DNA from: an uncultured Coriobacteriaceae bacterium | Lineage (GTDB): Bacteria; Actinomycetota; Coriobacteriia; Coriobacteriales; Atopobiaceae | NCBI GenBank assembly: GCA_902779675.1 | Contig: CACZCK010000002.1 | Span: 124,001-188,000 of the forward strand | DNA: 64,000 nt | Reading direction: 5' to 3' | Part shown: piece by piece, positions 18,672 to 29,741 of the stretch | Position numbering within the stretch: position 1 is the first letter of the stretch | How the letters are laid out: each line of letters starts with the position of its first letter | Notes under the pieces: generated by a model | The model's database searches: none | The model's input: only the letters and a program-made list of their open reading frames with translations | What the model was told of the DNA's origin: nothing | Translations under genes and position numbers: made by a program

Positions 18672-19802
18672 TTACTCGAACTCGGCCGCAACCTCGGTGA
18701 GCAGCTGGCGAATGGGTAGGCCCTGCGGACACTCGCGCTCGCATCTGCCGCACTTGATGCACTCACTGGGCCTGGCGTGGCCATCCACCGTGTGCACGTT
18801 GCTAAAGTACCAGCCCGGGTTCCAGCCGCCGAAGACGCGCTTGGCGTTGAGGTCGCTGAAGAGCTCGGGAATCATGATGCGCTTGGGGCAGCCATCGGTG
18901 CAGTAGTGACAGGCCGTGCAAGGTATCATGCCCAGGCTTGCAAAAGCCTCGTGCACGTTGCGCAAAGCCTGCAACTGCTCAGCAGTGAGCGGCGCAGGGT
19001 CACCTGCCATGGCATGCAGGTTGTCCTCCACCTGGTCCATGTTGTTCATGCCGCTAAGCACCATGGCCACGTTGGGCTGCGTGGCACAGAAGCGCAGGGC
19101 AAAGCCCGCGTTCGAAAGCTCCTCGGGGTTGGGTGCTGCATCGAGTGCCGCCTGTGCTGCCTCGGGCAGGTCGACCAGCTGGCCACCCTTGCAGGGCTCC
19201 ATCACGATGACGGGCACGCCGTGCGCCGTGGCCACCTCGTACACCTCGCGGCTACGCACGCTGGGGCTGTCCCAGTCCTCGTAGTTGATCTGCAACTGCA
19301 CGGCCTCGATCTCGGGGTGCTCCGTCAGGATACGCTCGAGCAGCTCGGGGCTGTCGTGATAGCTGATGCCAAAGTGGCGAGCACGTCCGTCGGCCACGAA
19401 CTCCTTGGCCATCTCGAACACGCCTTGGCGCGTGTACATGTCGTAGTGGGCCGAGTTCACCGCATGGGCCAGCAGCAGATCGAAGTACTCGACACCGCAG
19501 GCGTCGAGCTCCTCCTGGAACACGCGGCGGATGGTCTCCGGGTTGCGGAACGTCCCATGCGTGAGCTTGTCCACCAAGAAGAAGCTCTCGCGCGGATGGC
19601 GCTTGACCAGACTCTCGCGCAGAGCAATCTCGGACTTGCCACCCAGATAGACGTGCGCCGTGTCAAAGTAGTTGAGACCCGCCTCGAGGAAGCGGTCGAA
19701 CATCTGGTTACAGAGCTCGAAGTCGGGCTCACCACCAGCCATGGGCAGACGCATGGCCCCGAAGCCGAAGCGGCCCTTGAACTCGCTGGTAGACAGTGCC
19801 AT
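18672..19802 (-). CDS. Aldo/keto reductase with C-terminal ferredoxin domain
   Basis: 376 residues. The AKR barrel occupies about 1-280 (FGFGAMRLPM, NYFDTAHVY with Asp and Tyr, VDKLTH with Lys), and the tail has two 4Fe-4S motifs: CTACHYCTDGCP and CIKCGRCERECP. The fusion is common in anaerobes and suggests ferredoxin-linked rather than NADPH-only reduction of carbonyls. GAGGAGG precedes the ATG. It is downstream of another AKR on the same strand (63 bp), in the redox island. The substrate is unknown. Confidence 0.93.
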   Translation of the reverse strand: MALSTSEFKGRFGFGAMRLPMAGGEPDFELCNQMFDRFLEAGLNYFDTAHVYLGGKSEIALRESLVKRHPRESFFLVDKLTHGTFRNPETIRRVFQEELDACGVEYFDLLLAHAVNSAHYDMYTRQGVFEMAKEFVADGRARHFGISYHDSPELLERILTEHPEIEAVQLQINYEDWDSPSVRSREVYEVATAHGVPVIVMEPCKGGQLVDLPEAAQAALDAAPNPEELSNAGFALRFCATQPNVAMVLSGMNNMDQVEDNLHAMAGDPAPLTAEQLQALRNVHEAFASLGMIPCTACHYCTDGCPKRIMIPELFSDLNAKRVFGGWNPGWYFSNVHTVDGHARPSECIKCGRCERECPQGLPIRQLLTEVAAEFE

Positions 19803-19865
19803 ATCCCCTCCTCACCTTACAAGTGGGCCACGACGCCCCCAGCCGCCGCAACCCCCGACCGTTGC

Positions 19866-20834
19866 TTACCTAAACCCGTACTGGGCGTGCGGCACGTAGG
19901 GCTCCTCGAGATAGGCCATCTCCTCGTTCGTGAGGTGCAGGTCGAGCGCGGCGATGGCATCGTCGATGTACTTGGTCTTGGAAGCGCCGATGAGCGGGCT
20001 GGTCACCACGGGCTTGGCAAGATTCCACGCCTGAGCGACCACGCTGGTGGACACCCCGTAGCGCTCAGCGAGCTCCCAGACGCGGCGGATGATCTCGGCA
20101 TCGGCCTTGAGCACATAGTCGTTCTGCAGCTTGGCCACGCCGTCGGTGCGCTCGTCCTCGGGCTTCTTGGCAAACACGCCGTGCGCCAGCGAGCTGAAGG
20201 GTGTGCAGGCGACGTGCTGGTCGAGCAGCATCGGGTGCATCTCCTTCTCCTCCTCGCGATAGACCAGGTTGTACATGTCCTGCATGGAGATGAACTTGGC
20301 CCAACCGTGCTGCTCGGCGATCATGTTCATCTTCAGGAACTGCCACGCATACATGGCCGACGCGCCGATGTAGAGCACCTTGCCGGAGCGCACGAGGTCG
20401 TTCAGGGCCTCCATCTGCTCCTCCATGGGCGTGTCGTGGTCCAGGCGGTGCGGCACGTAGAGGTCGATGTAGTCGGTCCCCAGGCGCTTAAGGCTCGCGT
20501 CGACCTCGCGGAAGAGGGTCTTGCGGGTGACGCCCTTGGCGTTGGTGCCGTCGTACATGGGGTAGTAGCTCTTAGTGGCGATGACCGCGTCGTCGCGAAC
20601 GCCCATCTCGGCGATGACCTTGCCCAGGACCTCCTCGGAGGCGCCGCGGCTGTAGTAGTTGGCCGTGTCAAAGAAGTTGATACCCGCCTCCCAGGCGTAG
20701 CGGATGACCTCACGCGCCTCGCTCTCGCCAAAGCGTACGTCGATACCACCGTTGCCGGGCTTGCCAAACCACATGCAGCCAAAGCAGATGCGGCTCACGT
20801 TGAGGCCGGTGTTGCCAAGTCGTGTGTACTCCAT
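19866..20834 (-). CDS. Aldo/keto reductase (AKR11/YghZ-like)
   Basis: 322 residues. The AKR tetrad is present: FFDTANYYSRG (Asp, Tyr), IATKSY (Lys) and YVPHRLD (His). The C-terminal NADPH-binding segment VTSPLIGASKTKYIDDAI is typical. It acts on aldehydes or ketones with NADPH. It lies 40 bp downstream of the disrupted carboxymuconolactone decarboxylase gene and upstream of the FeS-type AKR on the same strand. The physiological substrate cannot be inferred. Confidence 0.93.
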   Translation of the reverse strand: MEYTRLGNTGLNVSRICFGCMWFGKPGNGGIDVRFGESEAREVIRYAWEAGINFFDTANYYSRGASEEVLGKVIAEMGVRDDAVIATKSYYPMYDGTNAKGVTRKTLFREVDASLKRLGTDYIDLYVPHRLDHDTPMEEQMEALNDLVRSGKVLYIGASAMYAWQFLKMNMIAEQHGWAKFISMQDMYNLVYREEEKEMHPMLLDQHVACTPFSSLAHGVFAKKPEDERTDGVAKLQNDYVLKADAEIIRRVWELAERYGVSTSVVAQAWNLAKPVVTSPLIGASKTKYIDDAIAALDLHLTNEEMAYLEEPYVPHAQYGFR

Positions 20835-20874
20835 GGGTGTCTCCCCTCTCTCTTGCGTATGGTTCTAGTGCCTT

Positions 20875-21651
20875 CTACTCGTGCTTTCCCGTGACCTCCT
20901 CGATCACGGCAAGGGCGTTGAGGCTACGCGGATATCCAATGAACGGAACGTTGTTGCTCACCACCTGGATGAGGAACTCGCGCGTATTGCCGCACTGCAC
21001 GTTGGCGGCAGTGTGGCCACGCAGCTACGCCTCGCAGCCGCCCTGCGCCGCGATGTAGCAGAAGGTGCACATCTCACGCTCGGCGATGGTCAGACCGCCG
21101 CGCGTGTAGTAGTCGCCAAAGCAGTTTTTGACGAGCCACTGGGCGATATGCGGGTAGTCGGGGTTGCCACGTTCGGCGTAGCCGCGCATCTGTTCGCCAA
21201 TGGCTGCCACCTGCGCCTTCTCACCACCTTCGTAACGACTGGCCTCGTCGGGCGTCGTGGTCGCTTGCTCAACCAGCGGCAGCTCGATGCCATGCGCCTC
21301 GAAGAGCTCGTTCTTTGCCTTGAGGAAGGGGAAGACGCGGCCGATGCCCAAGTACGCGGTGGCCTGGTACACAACCTCCTGAATAGCCTCGGGCTCGACG
21401 CCCATATTGAGGGCAGCGTTGACCATGCCCCGGAACTCGTCGATGCCCTGGCAGCCCAGAAGCGTGGCCAGCCAGCAAAGCATGCGCGTGCGATCGGACA
21501 GCTCTCCGGTGCTCACCACCTCGTCGAAAGCAAAGTTGTCGAAGCGTTCGATGAACTCCGGGTCGGTACGCAGGAAGTCGGAGACAAAGCCAGGAAACAG
21601 GCGCTCGTGGAAGTCGCTGGCTGCCTCGGTCAACTGGGCGGTATAGGCCAT
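20875..21651 (-). pseudogene. Carboxymuconolactone decarboxylase family protein, interrupted by an in-frame amber codon
   Basis: The start at 21651 (MAYTAQLTEAASDFHERL) is supported by AAAGGA. Two CMD/AhpD-like domains are encoded. After codon 208 (AAQGGCEA) a TAG lies at 21025-21027, and the same frame then continues for 49 codons (LRGHTAANVQCGNTREF and on to VIEEVTGKHE) before TAG at 20875. The continuation completes the second CMD domain, so the stop is internal; a CAG to TAG change is the simplest cause. The truncated product would lack most of domain 2. It could be a real nonsense mutation, readthrough or a sequencing error. Confidence 0.85.
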
Positions 21652-21674
21652 GATAGGTCCTTTCTGTGGCATAA

Positions 21675-21703
21675 CGCCGCGGGGCCGAAGAATCCCCGCG
21701 GCG
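21675..21703. terminator. Terminator between SDR and CMD genes
   Basis: Perfect 10-bp arms CGCCGCGGGG (21675-21684) and CCCCGCGGCG (21694-21703) with a 9-nt loop, 32 bp past the SDR stop. Confidence 0.75.
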
Positions 21704-21734
21704 GGTTGCGTATGCGTTGGCGACGGGTCCGTCC

Positions 21735-22598
21735 CTACGACTGGGCCCAGCCCTCCTGCAAGTACTGCAGGTCGCCGTACCAGTAGGCAGCCGTGCAGCC
21801 GCCGTCGCAGAGGATGTCGGTGCCAGTGATGAAGGTGGCCTCCGGCCCCATGAGGAAGGCCACGAGGGCGCCCATCTCATCCACGGTGCCGGCACGCCCG
21901 GCTGGCATGAGGTCGAGCATCTTGCGATAGCCCTCGCCGCGCGGACCGTTGAGCTCGTCGAAGGCGAGTGGCGTCATGATGATGCCGGGGCTGATTGAGA
22001 AGACGCGGGCGCCGCGCTTGCCCCACTCGCAGGCCTGGCTCTGGACGCGCAGCACGTTGCAGCGCTTGGCGTACTGGTAGGCGTGGAGCGTCGTGCCAAT
22101 AGCCTCCTCGGAGAGGAACGGCAGGCTCAGCAGCTCCTCGGTAGGAGTCATGGCTAGTGCCCAGTTCTGCTCCTGGCCGAGGTCGGGCAGGCGGTGGCCA
22201 CTCTGGCTGGACACGACGACGCCCGAGCCGCCGGGGGCGATGACCTTGCCGAACTCCTCGAGCAGCACGCTCGAGCCGTAGAGGTCGACGCGCAGGATCT
22301 CGGCGATGGGCGCCTGGCTGGGGCTCACACCACCCGCGCAGATGACGTTGGTGATAGGGCCAAACTGCTGGCAGTGCTCGATGACGGCGAGGATGTCCTC
22401 GCGGCTACCCAGGTCGCAGGCCACGCCGGTGGCCTCGAAGCCGTCCTTCTGCAGGCTCTCGGCGATCCTGTCCGCCTTCTCCTGCGTGCGGCTGGTGACC
22501 ACCAGGTGCTTGCCCTGGGCCACGCGACGTGCGATTGCAACGCCAATGCCTCCCGCCCCCACGAGGGCGACGACGCCCTTCTGCCTCTGCTGTGCCAT
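21735..22598 (-). CDS. Short-chain dehydrogenase/reductase (SDR), copy 1
   Basis: 287 residues from ATG 22598 with GGGGAGAAG upstream. The Rossmann motif is GAGGIGVAIARR, the active-site Ser is in VVVSSQSGH and YQYAK supplies the Tyr-x3-Lys pair. The C-terminus TGTDILCDGG is classical SDR. It shares an unusual insert (CAGGVSPSQAP, then MTPTEELLSLPFL) with the SDR at 25771-26622, so the two are paralogs. The NAG motif is replaced by CAGG. It probably oxidises or reduces a hydroxyl on the substrate of the neighbouring ene-reductase. Confidence 0.9.
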   Translation of the reverse strand: MAQQRQKGVVALVGAGGIGVAIARRVAQGKHLVVTSRTQEKADRIAESLQKDGFEATGVACDLGSREDILAVIEHCQQFGPITNVICAGGVSPSQAPIAEILRVDLYGSSVLLEEFGKVIAPGGSGVVVSSQSGHRLPDLGQEQNWALAMTPTEELLSLPFLSEEAIGTTLHAYQYAKRCNVLRVQSQACEWGKRGARVFSISPGIIMTPLAFDELNGPRGEGYRKMLDLMPAGRAGTVDEMGALVAFLMGPEATFITGTDILCDGGCTAAYWYGDLQYLQEGWAQS

Positions 22599-22732
22599 GT
22601 CTTCTCCCCTCACACAACTTGTCTCTTATCGTGGCATCATCATATGAGTGGAGTTTCTTATATACAATTCTATTATCTGATAACACTTATTACTTGTTCT
22701 TATTCAATGTTAGGCATAGGACCGAACATGCC

Positions 22733-22768
22733 ACAGGCCCGCCGCAGCTCGAGCTGTGGCGGGCCTGT
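22733..22768. terminator. Terminator after the ene-reductase gene
   Basis: A 36-bp near-perfect palindrome (one mismatch) centred at 22750/22751, arms ACAGGCCCGCC and GGCGGGCCTGT. It lies about 50 bp past the ene-reductase stop; an AT-rich stretch (22620-22710) next to it probably holds the SDR promoter. Confidence 0.75.
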
Positions 22769-22819
22769 CCCTGTCTCATCGTTCCAGAAGGCCTACGACC
22801 TCCCAACCATGCCAGCCGC

Positions 22820-24772
22820 TTAGATGTCAAGTGCGGCGTGGTAGCCCCAGTACACGGCGTTGGTGATGGTGCTCACGCGAGCGGCGTCACCGATCACGCG
22901 CACGAAGGGGGCACTATCCTGCAGCGCCTGCACGGTTGCCGTGCGCGAACGCTGGCCAAGCGCGCAGATGACCGTAGAGCCAGGCACGAGGACCTCGTCC
23001 TCCCCCACCTTGCAGGTCACGCCGTCGGCGCCCACGGAGAGCGCCTGGTACCCCAACCGCACGTCGATGCCCAGCTTGTCGATCTGCGCCATGAGCAGCG
23101 GACGGTGCCGGACGTTGGCGTCGGGGGCCAGGGCGTCGCGCATCTCCACGAGGCTCACGCGCTTGCCCTCCTGAGCCAGGTGCACGGCACACTCGCAGCC
23201 CGCAAGGCCGCCGCCCATGACCACGACCTCGTCGCTCACCTTGTCCTTCTCCAGGTAGTAGTTGTTGACCACCACCACGTTGTCGCCGTCGATGCCGGGG
23301 ATGGGCGGCACGAGCGGCTCGGAACCCACGGCGATGATGAGTGCCTCGGCGCCCAGCTCCTCCACCAGCTCTGGCGTGGCCTCGGTCGAAAGCCGGATGT
23401 CCACGCCGGCAGAACGGCAGAAGCGCTCGTAGGTGCCCGTGAGCTCGTACATCTCGTGCTTGAAGGGCAGCGCCTGCTCGCTCTTGAGAATGCCGCCGAG
23501 CTCGTCCTCCTTCTCAAGCAGCACCACGCCGTGCCCGCGCCGCGCAGCCGTCCAGGCGGCATACAGGCCGCCGGGGCCACCACCGGCAACTACCACGCGC
23601 TTGCGGCGCTCGGGCGCCACGGGGATGACCTCGTCGCCCTCCATCTCGCGGCCGATGATAGGGTTGACGGTGCAACGACGGGTGCTCGTGGCCGCGCGCT
23701 CGGCCATGCAGGTGAAGCAGCGCAGGCAGCGCACGATGTCCTCGGGGCGTCCCTCCACCACCTTGCGAGGCAGGTATGGGTCGGCCAGCAGCGCGCGGCC
23801 CATGTAGATCACGTCCGCCTTGCCGGAGGCGATGATCTCCTCCATCTGCGCAGGGTCATTGATACCGCCGATAGTGGCAACCGGCACCTTGACGTGCTTC
23901 TTTATCTCTGCGGCGAGGAAGACGTTGCGTCCGTGCTCCTCGAACATGGAGGGATGCGTGATGCCGAAGGTCTTCTGGTAGGTGCCAGCGCTCACGTGCA
24001 GCAGGTCAATGTAGGGCTCGAGCTGCTGTGCGATGCGCACTCCCTCGTCCACGTCGTAGCCGCCCTCGCAGAACTCCGCACCGCTCAGACGGAACTCGAT
24101 GGGAAAGAACGGCCCCACGGCCTCGCGCACGGCCCGCAGCACGCGAATGGCAAAGCGACAGCGGTTCTCGAGACTGCCGCCGTACTCGTCGGTGCGATGG
24201 TTGAAGAGCGGGCTCAGAAACTGGTTGATGAGCCAGCCGTGCCCGCCGTGGATCATGAGCATCTCAAAGCCCGCACGCTTGGCGAGGCCCGCCACGTGGC
24301 CGTAGGCCGCCACGATCTCGTCGATCATCTCGTGCGTGAGGGCACGCACGGGCACGCCGTCGGCACGCGTCCCGTCACAGGGACCCCACTGCGCCAGGCC
24401 GTGCTGCTTGGACTTGTCGGTCATGTAGGTGCCGGCAAACTGGCCTGAGTGCGAGAGCTCGAGCGAGGGAATGGCGCCATGGCGACGGATGGCGTCGGCC
24501 GTGTAGGTGGCGCAGGCGAGCGAGTTGAGGATGGACTCGTCCAGGTGGTAGGCGTGGCTGCCGTCGGTTGCGGGATGCACCATGAGCTCCGAGACGGTCA
24601 CCGCCGCCGCACCGCCCTTGCCGCGCAGCTCGTAGAAGGCCGTCGACTTTGGCCCGATGCAACCGTCGTTGGCGATGTCGGTGCCACCCATGGGTGCCGA
24701 GAACATGCGGTTGCGGAAGGTTGTCCGTCCGATGGTGATGGGACTCGAAAGGTGCGGGTACTGTCTCTGCAT
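22820..24772 (-). CDS. NADH:flavin oxidoreductase / ene-reductase (2,4-dienoyl-CoA reductase-like)
   Basis: 650 residues from ATG 24772 (MQRQYPHL) with GGAGAGG upstream. Residues about 1-340 form the Old Yellow Enzyme FMN barrel (NRMFSAPMGG, HGGHGWLINQFLSP, NRCRFAIRVL); the 4Fe-4S cluster motif is CLRCFTCMAE plus the Cys in TRRCTVNP; the rest is a FAD/NAD(P) reductase (VVAGGGPGGLYAAWTAARRG, VVMGGGLAGCECAVHL). This architecture reduces activated C=C bonds (2-enoates, dienoyl-CoA, steroid or bile-acid enones). With SDRs and AKRs on both sides it is the centre of the redox island. Confidence 0.93.
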   Translation of the reverse strand: MQRQYPHLSSPITIGRTTFRNRMFSAPMGGTDIANDGCIGPKSTAFYELRGKGGAAAVTVSELMVHPATDGSHAYHLDESILNSLACATYTADAIRRHGAIPSLELSHSGQFAGTYMTDKSKQHGLAQWGPCDGTRADGVPVRALTHEMIDEIVAAYGHVAGLAKRAGFEMLMIHGGHGWLINQFLSPLFNHRTDEYGGSLENRCRFAIRVLRAVREAVGPFFPIEFRLSGAEFCEGGYDVDEGVRIAQQLEPYIDLLHVSAGTYQKTFGITHPSMFEEHGRNVFLAAEIKKHVKVPVATIGGINDPAQMEEIIASGKADVIYMGRALLADPYLPRKVVEGRPEDIVRCLRCFTCMAERAATSTRRCTVNPIIGREMEGDEVIPVAPERRKRVVVAGGGPGGLYAAWTAARRGHGVVLLEKEDELGGILKSEQALPFKHEMYELTGTYERFCRSAGVDIRLSTEATPELVEELGAEALIIAVGSEPLVPPIPGIDGDNVVVVNNYYLEKDKVSDEVVVMGGGLAGCECAVHLAQEGKRVSLVEMRDALAPDANVRHRPLLMAQIDKLGIDVRLGYQALSVGADGVTCKVGEDEVLVPGSTVICALGQRSRTATVQALQDSAPFVRVIGDAARVSTITNAVYWGYHAALDI

Positions 24773-24830
24773 GGAAGCCTCTCCTCTCCCGTTGGGCACA
24801 TCCCGACTATCGTAGGCCGCACCTGCATGC

Positions 24831-24865
24831 TGCTAGGGCGCGCATCGGTGACGCGCACCCTAGCA
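24831..24865. terminator. Terminator after the MBL-fold gene
   Basis: TGCTAGGG-CGCG pairs with CGCG-CACCCTAGCA across 24831-24865, 26 bp past the MBL stop. Confidence 0.65.
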
Positions 24866-24890
24866 GAGGATGAATGATTGATGTTGGCAC

Positions 24891-25607
24891 CTACTCGTCA
24901 TCACAGAGGAAGGTCGAGGTCCCCACGTCGTATTCGCGTATGGGTGTGCCGTGCATCTCGGTCATGGAGCAGGTCACCTCGCCGCGCTCGACCGCCTCCG
25001 CGCCAGCGATGAGCTCGCCAATCGTCTCCACGTCGACAGGGCAGGTCGCATGGCAGGGCCAGATCGACGTGATCTCGCCCACGCGTTGGCTCAGGCGCCG
25101 CAGGCTGTGGATGTAGGCCGCCATCGACCGCATGGGTCCGAACATGAAGATGCGTCCGTCACGCTGGATGGGGTCGCCCGCAAAGAGCATGCCGCTCCTC
25201 CGGTCGAGCAAGGCTGTCGAACCAGGCGTATGACCTGGCAGTGCAATGGCCTCCAGCTCTCGGTCGCCGAGGTCGATGACGTCCCCGTCCCAGACCGGAT
25301 GGGCGACACGCGCTTCGTGCGGCGCCGTCGGATGCACCAGCTCCATGGGGCTCACCCACACCTCGTCGAACTGGGCGTTGCTCCCCACGTGGTCTATGTC
25401 GCAATGCGTGTTGAAGAGCGCGATGGGCAGGTCGGTTAGCTCCTCGGCCAGGTTGCGCGCATTGCGCGTACGCATGCCGCTGTCCAGCAGCAGTGCGCGC
25501 TCGGACCCAGCCAGCAGGAAGAAGCGCACGCCTCCCTCGTCGTAGCACCAGGCGCGTTCGTCGATGGTCGTCCACTGTCCGATCTTCAGCTCCATGCGAT
25601 CTCCCAT
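24891..25607 (-). CDS. MBL-fold metallohydrolase
   Basis: 238 residues from ATG 25607 (MGDRMELKIG), preceded by GGGAGGG; ATG 25595 is an equally good alternative. The metal motif is NTHCDIDHVGS (HxxxDH), with further ligands in ALPGHTPGS and FAGDPI and a final His in WPCHATCP. The glyoxalase II-like layout suggests hydrolysis of a thioester or lactone. The first motif is HCDIDH rather than HxHxDH, so one metal may be bound differently. It lies between the ene-reductase and the second SDR. Confidence 0.87.
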   Translation of the reverse strand: MGDRMELKIGQWTTIDERAWCYDEGGVRFFLLAGSERALLLDSGMRTRNARNLAEELTDLPIALFNTHCDIDHVGSNAQFDEVWVSPMELVHPTAPHEARVAHPVWDGDVIDLGDRELEAIALPGHTPGSTALLDRRSGMLFAGDPIQRDGRIFMFGPMRSMAAYIHSLRRLSQRVGEITSIWPCHATCPVDVETIGELIAGAEAVERGEVTCSMTEMHGTPIREYDVGTSTFLCDDE

Positions 25608-25770
25608 CCTTCGCCCTCCCTTACACCCTAAGCCCACCTGATGCGATGAGAGCTTGACCTCTTCGGCAGATACCGGGACATGCACGGGCAGCGGTGAGCG
25701 CAGCCCAAATGCAAATCGAGGGCCTGCCGTTTCCGACAGACCCCCGAATGGCCAGTTGTGCCTAGTATCT

Positions 25771-26622
25771 CTAGCGCTCGCCGCGGCGTCCCACGTAGTT
25801 GCCACTCTTCATGGCCGCAATGGTACCACCGTCGATGAGCAGGTCGGTGCCCGTCACGAACGCGGCGCTCAGCATGAACTCGGCCGCGGCGGCAATCTCG
25901 TCGGGCGTGGCCACGCGCTGGCAGGCACCCGCCTCGATCATGTGCTGGTAGGTGTTGCCCGGCGCATCGAACTCGTCATAGGCGACAGGCGTCATGACGA
26001 TGCCCGGGCTGATGGTGTTGATGCGGGCATGGCTCGCTGCCCAGGTGGTTGCCGCAGCGGTGCGCACGCGCAGGTGGTTGGCGCGCTTGGCAACGACGTA
26101 GGCCTTGCCCGAGCCCGTCACCACGTCGGGCTGCAGCATGGGCAGCTCGCGCAGCTCGTCGGTAGGCGTGAGTGCAAGCGTGTCCTCTTCCTCCTCGGTG
26201 AAGTGGCCCATCCAGCCAGCCTGGCTGCTCACGATGAGGCCGGCGCTGCCGCGCGCCATCACGGGACCAAAGGCGTCGAGCGCATGGCTCGTGCCAATGA
26301 GGTCGAGGTCGATGATGAACTGCGGGGAAGCCTGGCTGGGGCTCGCACCCGCCGTGTCCACAAACCACATCACGTCACCAAGCTCGGCTGCCTTGGCGGC
26401 AAAGGCGTAGACCTGCTCCTTGTCCAGGGCATTGACCACCATGGTCTCCACGTCATAGCCGTTGAAGCGCATGGCCTCGGCCGCACGCTCGAGATTAGCC
26501 TCGCTCACATCGCCCAGCAGGACCTTTGCGCCGGCGGCGACGCGGCGCACGATGGCCAGACCCATGGCACCCGCGCCCAGAAGTGCTGCAACCGGCTTGT
26601 TCTCGTTGAAGTCAAGAATCAT
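25771..26622 (-). CDS. Short-chain dehydrogenase/reductase (SDR), copy 2
   Basis: 283 residues from ATG 26622. The cofactor loop is GAGAMGLAIVRR and the acidic residue in LLGDVSE suggests NAD preference. VSSQAG supplies the Ser, YVVAK the Tyr-x3-Lys pair, and TGTDLLIDGG ends the fold. It shares SPSQA and LTPTDELRELPML inserts with the SDR at 21735-22598, so a duplication within the island is likely. It lies 37 bp downstream of an AKR on the same strand, probably in one operon. Confidence 0.9.
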   Translation of the reverse strand: MILDFNENKPVAALLGAGAMGLAIVRRVAAGAKVLLGDVSEANLERAAEAMRFNGYDVETMVVNALDKEQVYAFAAKAAELGDVMWFVDTAGASPSQASPQFIIDLDLIGTSHALDAFGPVMARGSAGLIVSSQAGWMGHFTEEEEDTLALTPTDELRELPMLQPDVVTGSGKAYVVAKRANHLRVRTAAATTWAASHARINTISPGIVMTPVAYDEFDAPGNTYQHMIEAGACQRVATPDEIAAAAEFMLSAAFVTGTDLLIDGGTIAAMKSGNYVGRRGER

Positions 26623-26659
26623 CGCAGATACCTCTCTTCTCTTTACCTCGGTCACGGGG

Positions 26660-27508
26660 CTACTCGTGCACGCGGAAGGACAGCAGACGCTCCTCGTTGA
26701 TGGGATCCTCGGGGTCGTGCGTGCCCTTGCCCGTATCGAGGGCACGCAGGCTCTCCATCTCGTCGTCGGTCAGCATGAAGTCGAACACGTCGAGGTTGGA
26801 GGCAATGCGCCCGGGGTTGGTCGACTTGGGCAGCGTGATTAGGCCATCCTGGGTCTCGAAGCGCAGGATGATCTGACCTGCGTTCTTGCCGTACTTCCCG
26901 GCGAGTGCGGTGATGGTCGGGTTGGAGAGCAGCTCGGCGTTACCGTGGCCCAGCGGGTACCAGCACTCGAGCTTGACGCCCAGCGGGTCGAGCACGGCAC
27001 GCAGCTCGCGCTGCTGAAAGAGCGGGTTGCACTCCACCTGGTTGACGGCAGGCAGCGTCTTGAAGCCCGGCACCCACTTGTTCCAGATGTTGACGTTCAT
27101 GTTGGAGACGCCGATGGAGCGGATCTTGCCAGCGGCCTTGGCCTCCTCGAGCGCCGCCCAGGCCTCGTCGACCGGCCCGTAGGGCTGGTGCAGCAGCATG
27201 AGGTCGATATAGTCAAGGCCCAGGTTCTTGAGGGAGAGGTCGATGCCTGCCGGGGCATTGCCAGCGGCGTAGTCCTGCGGCCACAGCTTGGTGGTCACGA
27301 AGACCTCCTCGCGCGGGATGCCCGAGTCGCGCACCGCGCGTCCCACGTCCTGCTCGTTCATGTAGGCGGCCGCCGTGTCGATGTGGCGATAGCCCACCTT
27401 AAGGGCCTCGAGCACCGCCTCGTAGGTGGGGCCGTCGTTGGGAATCATAAAGACGCCAAAGCCGATGGCTGGGATCTTGTTGCCGTCGTTGAGCTGTACG
27501 TAGTCCAT
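26660..27508 (-). CDS. Aldo/keto reductase (2,5-diketogluconate reductase-like, AKR5)
   Basis: 282 residues from ATG 27508 with AAAGGAGGG upstream. Classical AKR motifs: IPAIGFGVFMI, YRHIDTAAAYMNE (Asp, Tyr), VTTKLWPQDY (Lys), LLHQPYG (His; the usual HWP reads HQP) and ITLPKSTNPGRI for NADPH. It reduces aldehydes and keto sugars. It is the first gene of the AKR-SDR pair. Upstream lies a structured 385-bp gap with hairpins and a tandem repeat. Confidence 0.92.
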   Translation of the reverse strand: MDYVQLNDGNKIPAIGFGVFMIPNDGPTYEAVLEALKVGYRHIDTAAAYMNEQDVGRAVRDSGIPREEVFVTTKLWPQDYAAGNAPAGIDLSLKNLGLDYIDLMLLHQPYGPVDEAWAALEEAKAAGKIRSIGVSNMNVNIWNKWVPGFKTLPAVNQVECNPLFQQRELRAVLDPLGVKLECWYPLGHGNAELLSNPTITALAGKYGKNAGQIILRFETQDGLITLPKSTNPGRIASNLDVFDFMLTDDEMESLRALDTGKGTHDPEDPINEERLLSFRVHE

Positions 27509-27638
27509 GGACCCTCCTTTACCTGCCGTTTTCTCTTGTACCAAGTATCCGCAGCCAGAAGCCACCATTCAATGGTCTGCCAAGCCACGAGAGTGACTTG
27601 TGCCACGCTTTGTGCGGAAGAGTTGCACAGCGCAAGCT

Positions 27639-27711
27639 GGGCCATTCGCGCACGTCGCCGCGAATGGCCCAGCAGACGTGAGCGCGCATCGGAGACTCCC
27701 CCGATGCGCGC
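27639..27711. repeat. Two strong adjacent hairpins upstream of the AKR gene
   Basis: GGGCCATTCGCG pairs with CGCGAATGGCCC (27639-27650, 27659-27670), and GCGCGCATCGG with CCGATGCGCGC (27682-27692, 27701-27711). Both stems are perfect. They lie between the start of the AKR gene and the end of the GH1 gene, so at least one may terminate GH1 transcription. Confidence 0.75.
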
Positions 27712-27743
27712 CTACACAACATGCTCTGTTCGAGACCTCAGTC

Positions 27744-29741
<1,998 letters not shown>

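Noticed and set aside
22820-24772. Naming the ene-reductase as BaiCD/BaiH or another bile-acid enzyme
   Set aside because: The architecture fits, but no other bai genes are present and many enoate or dienoyl-CoA reductases look alike.
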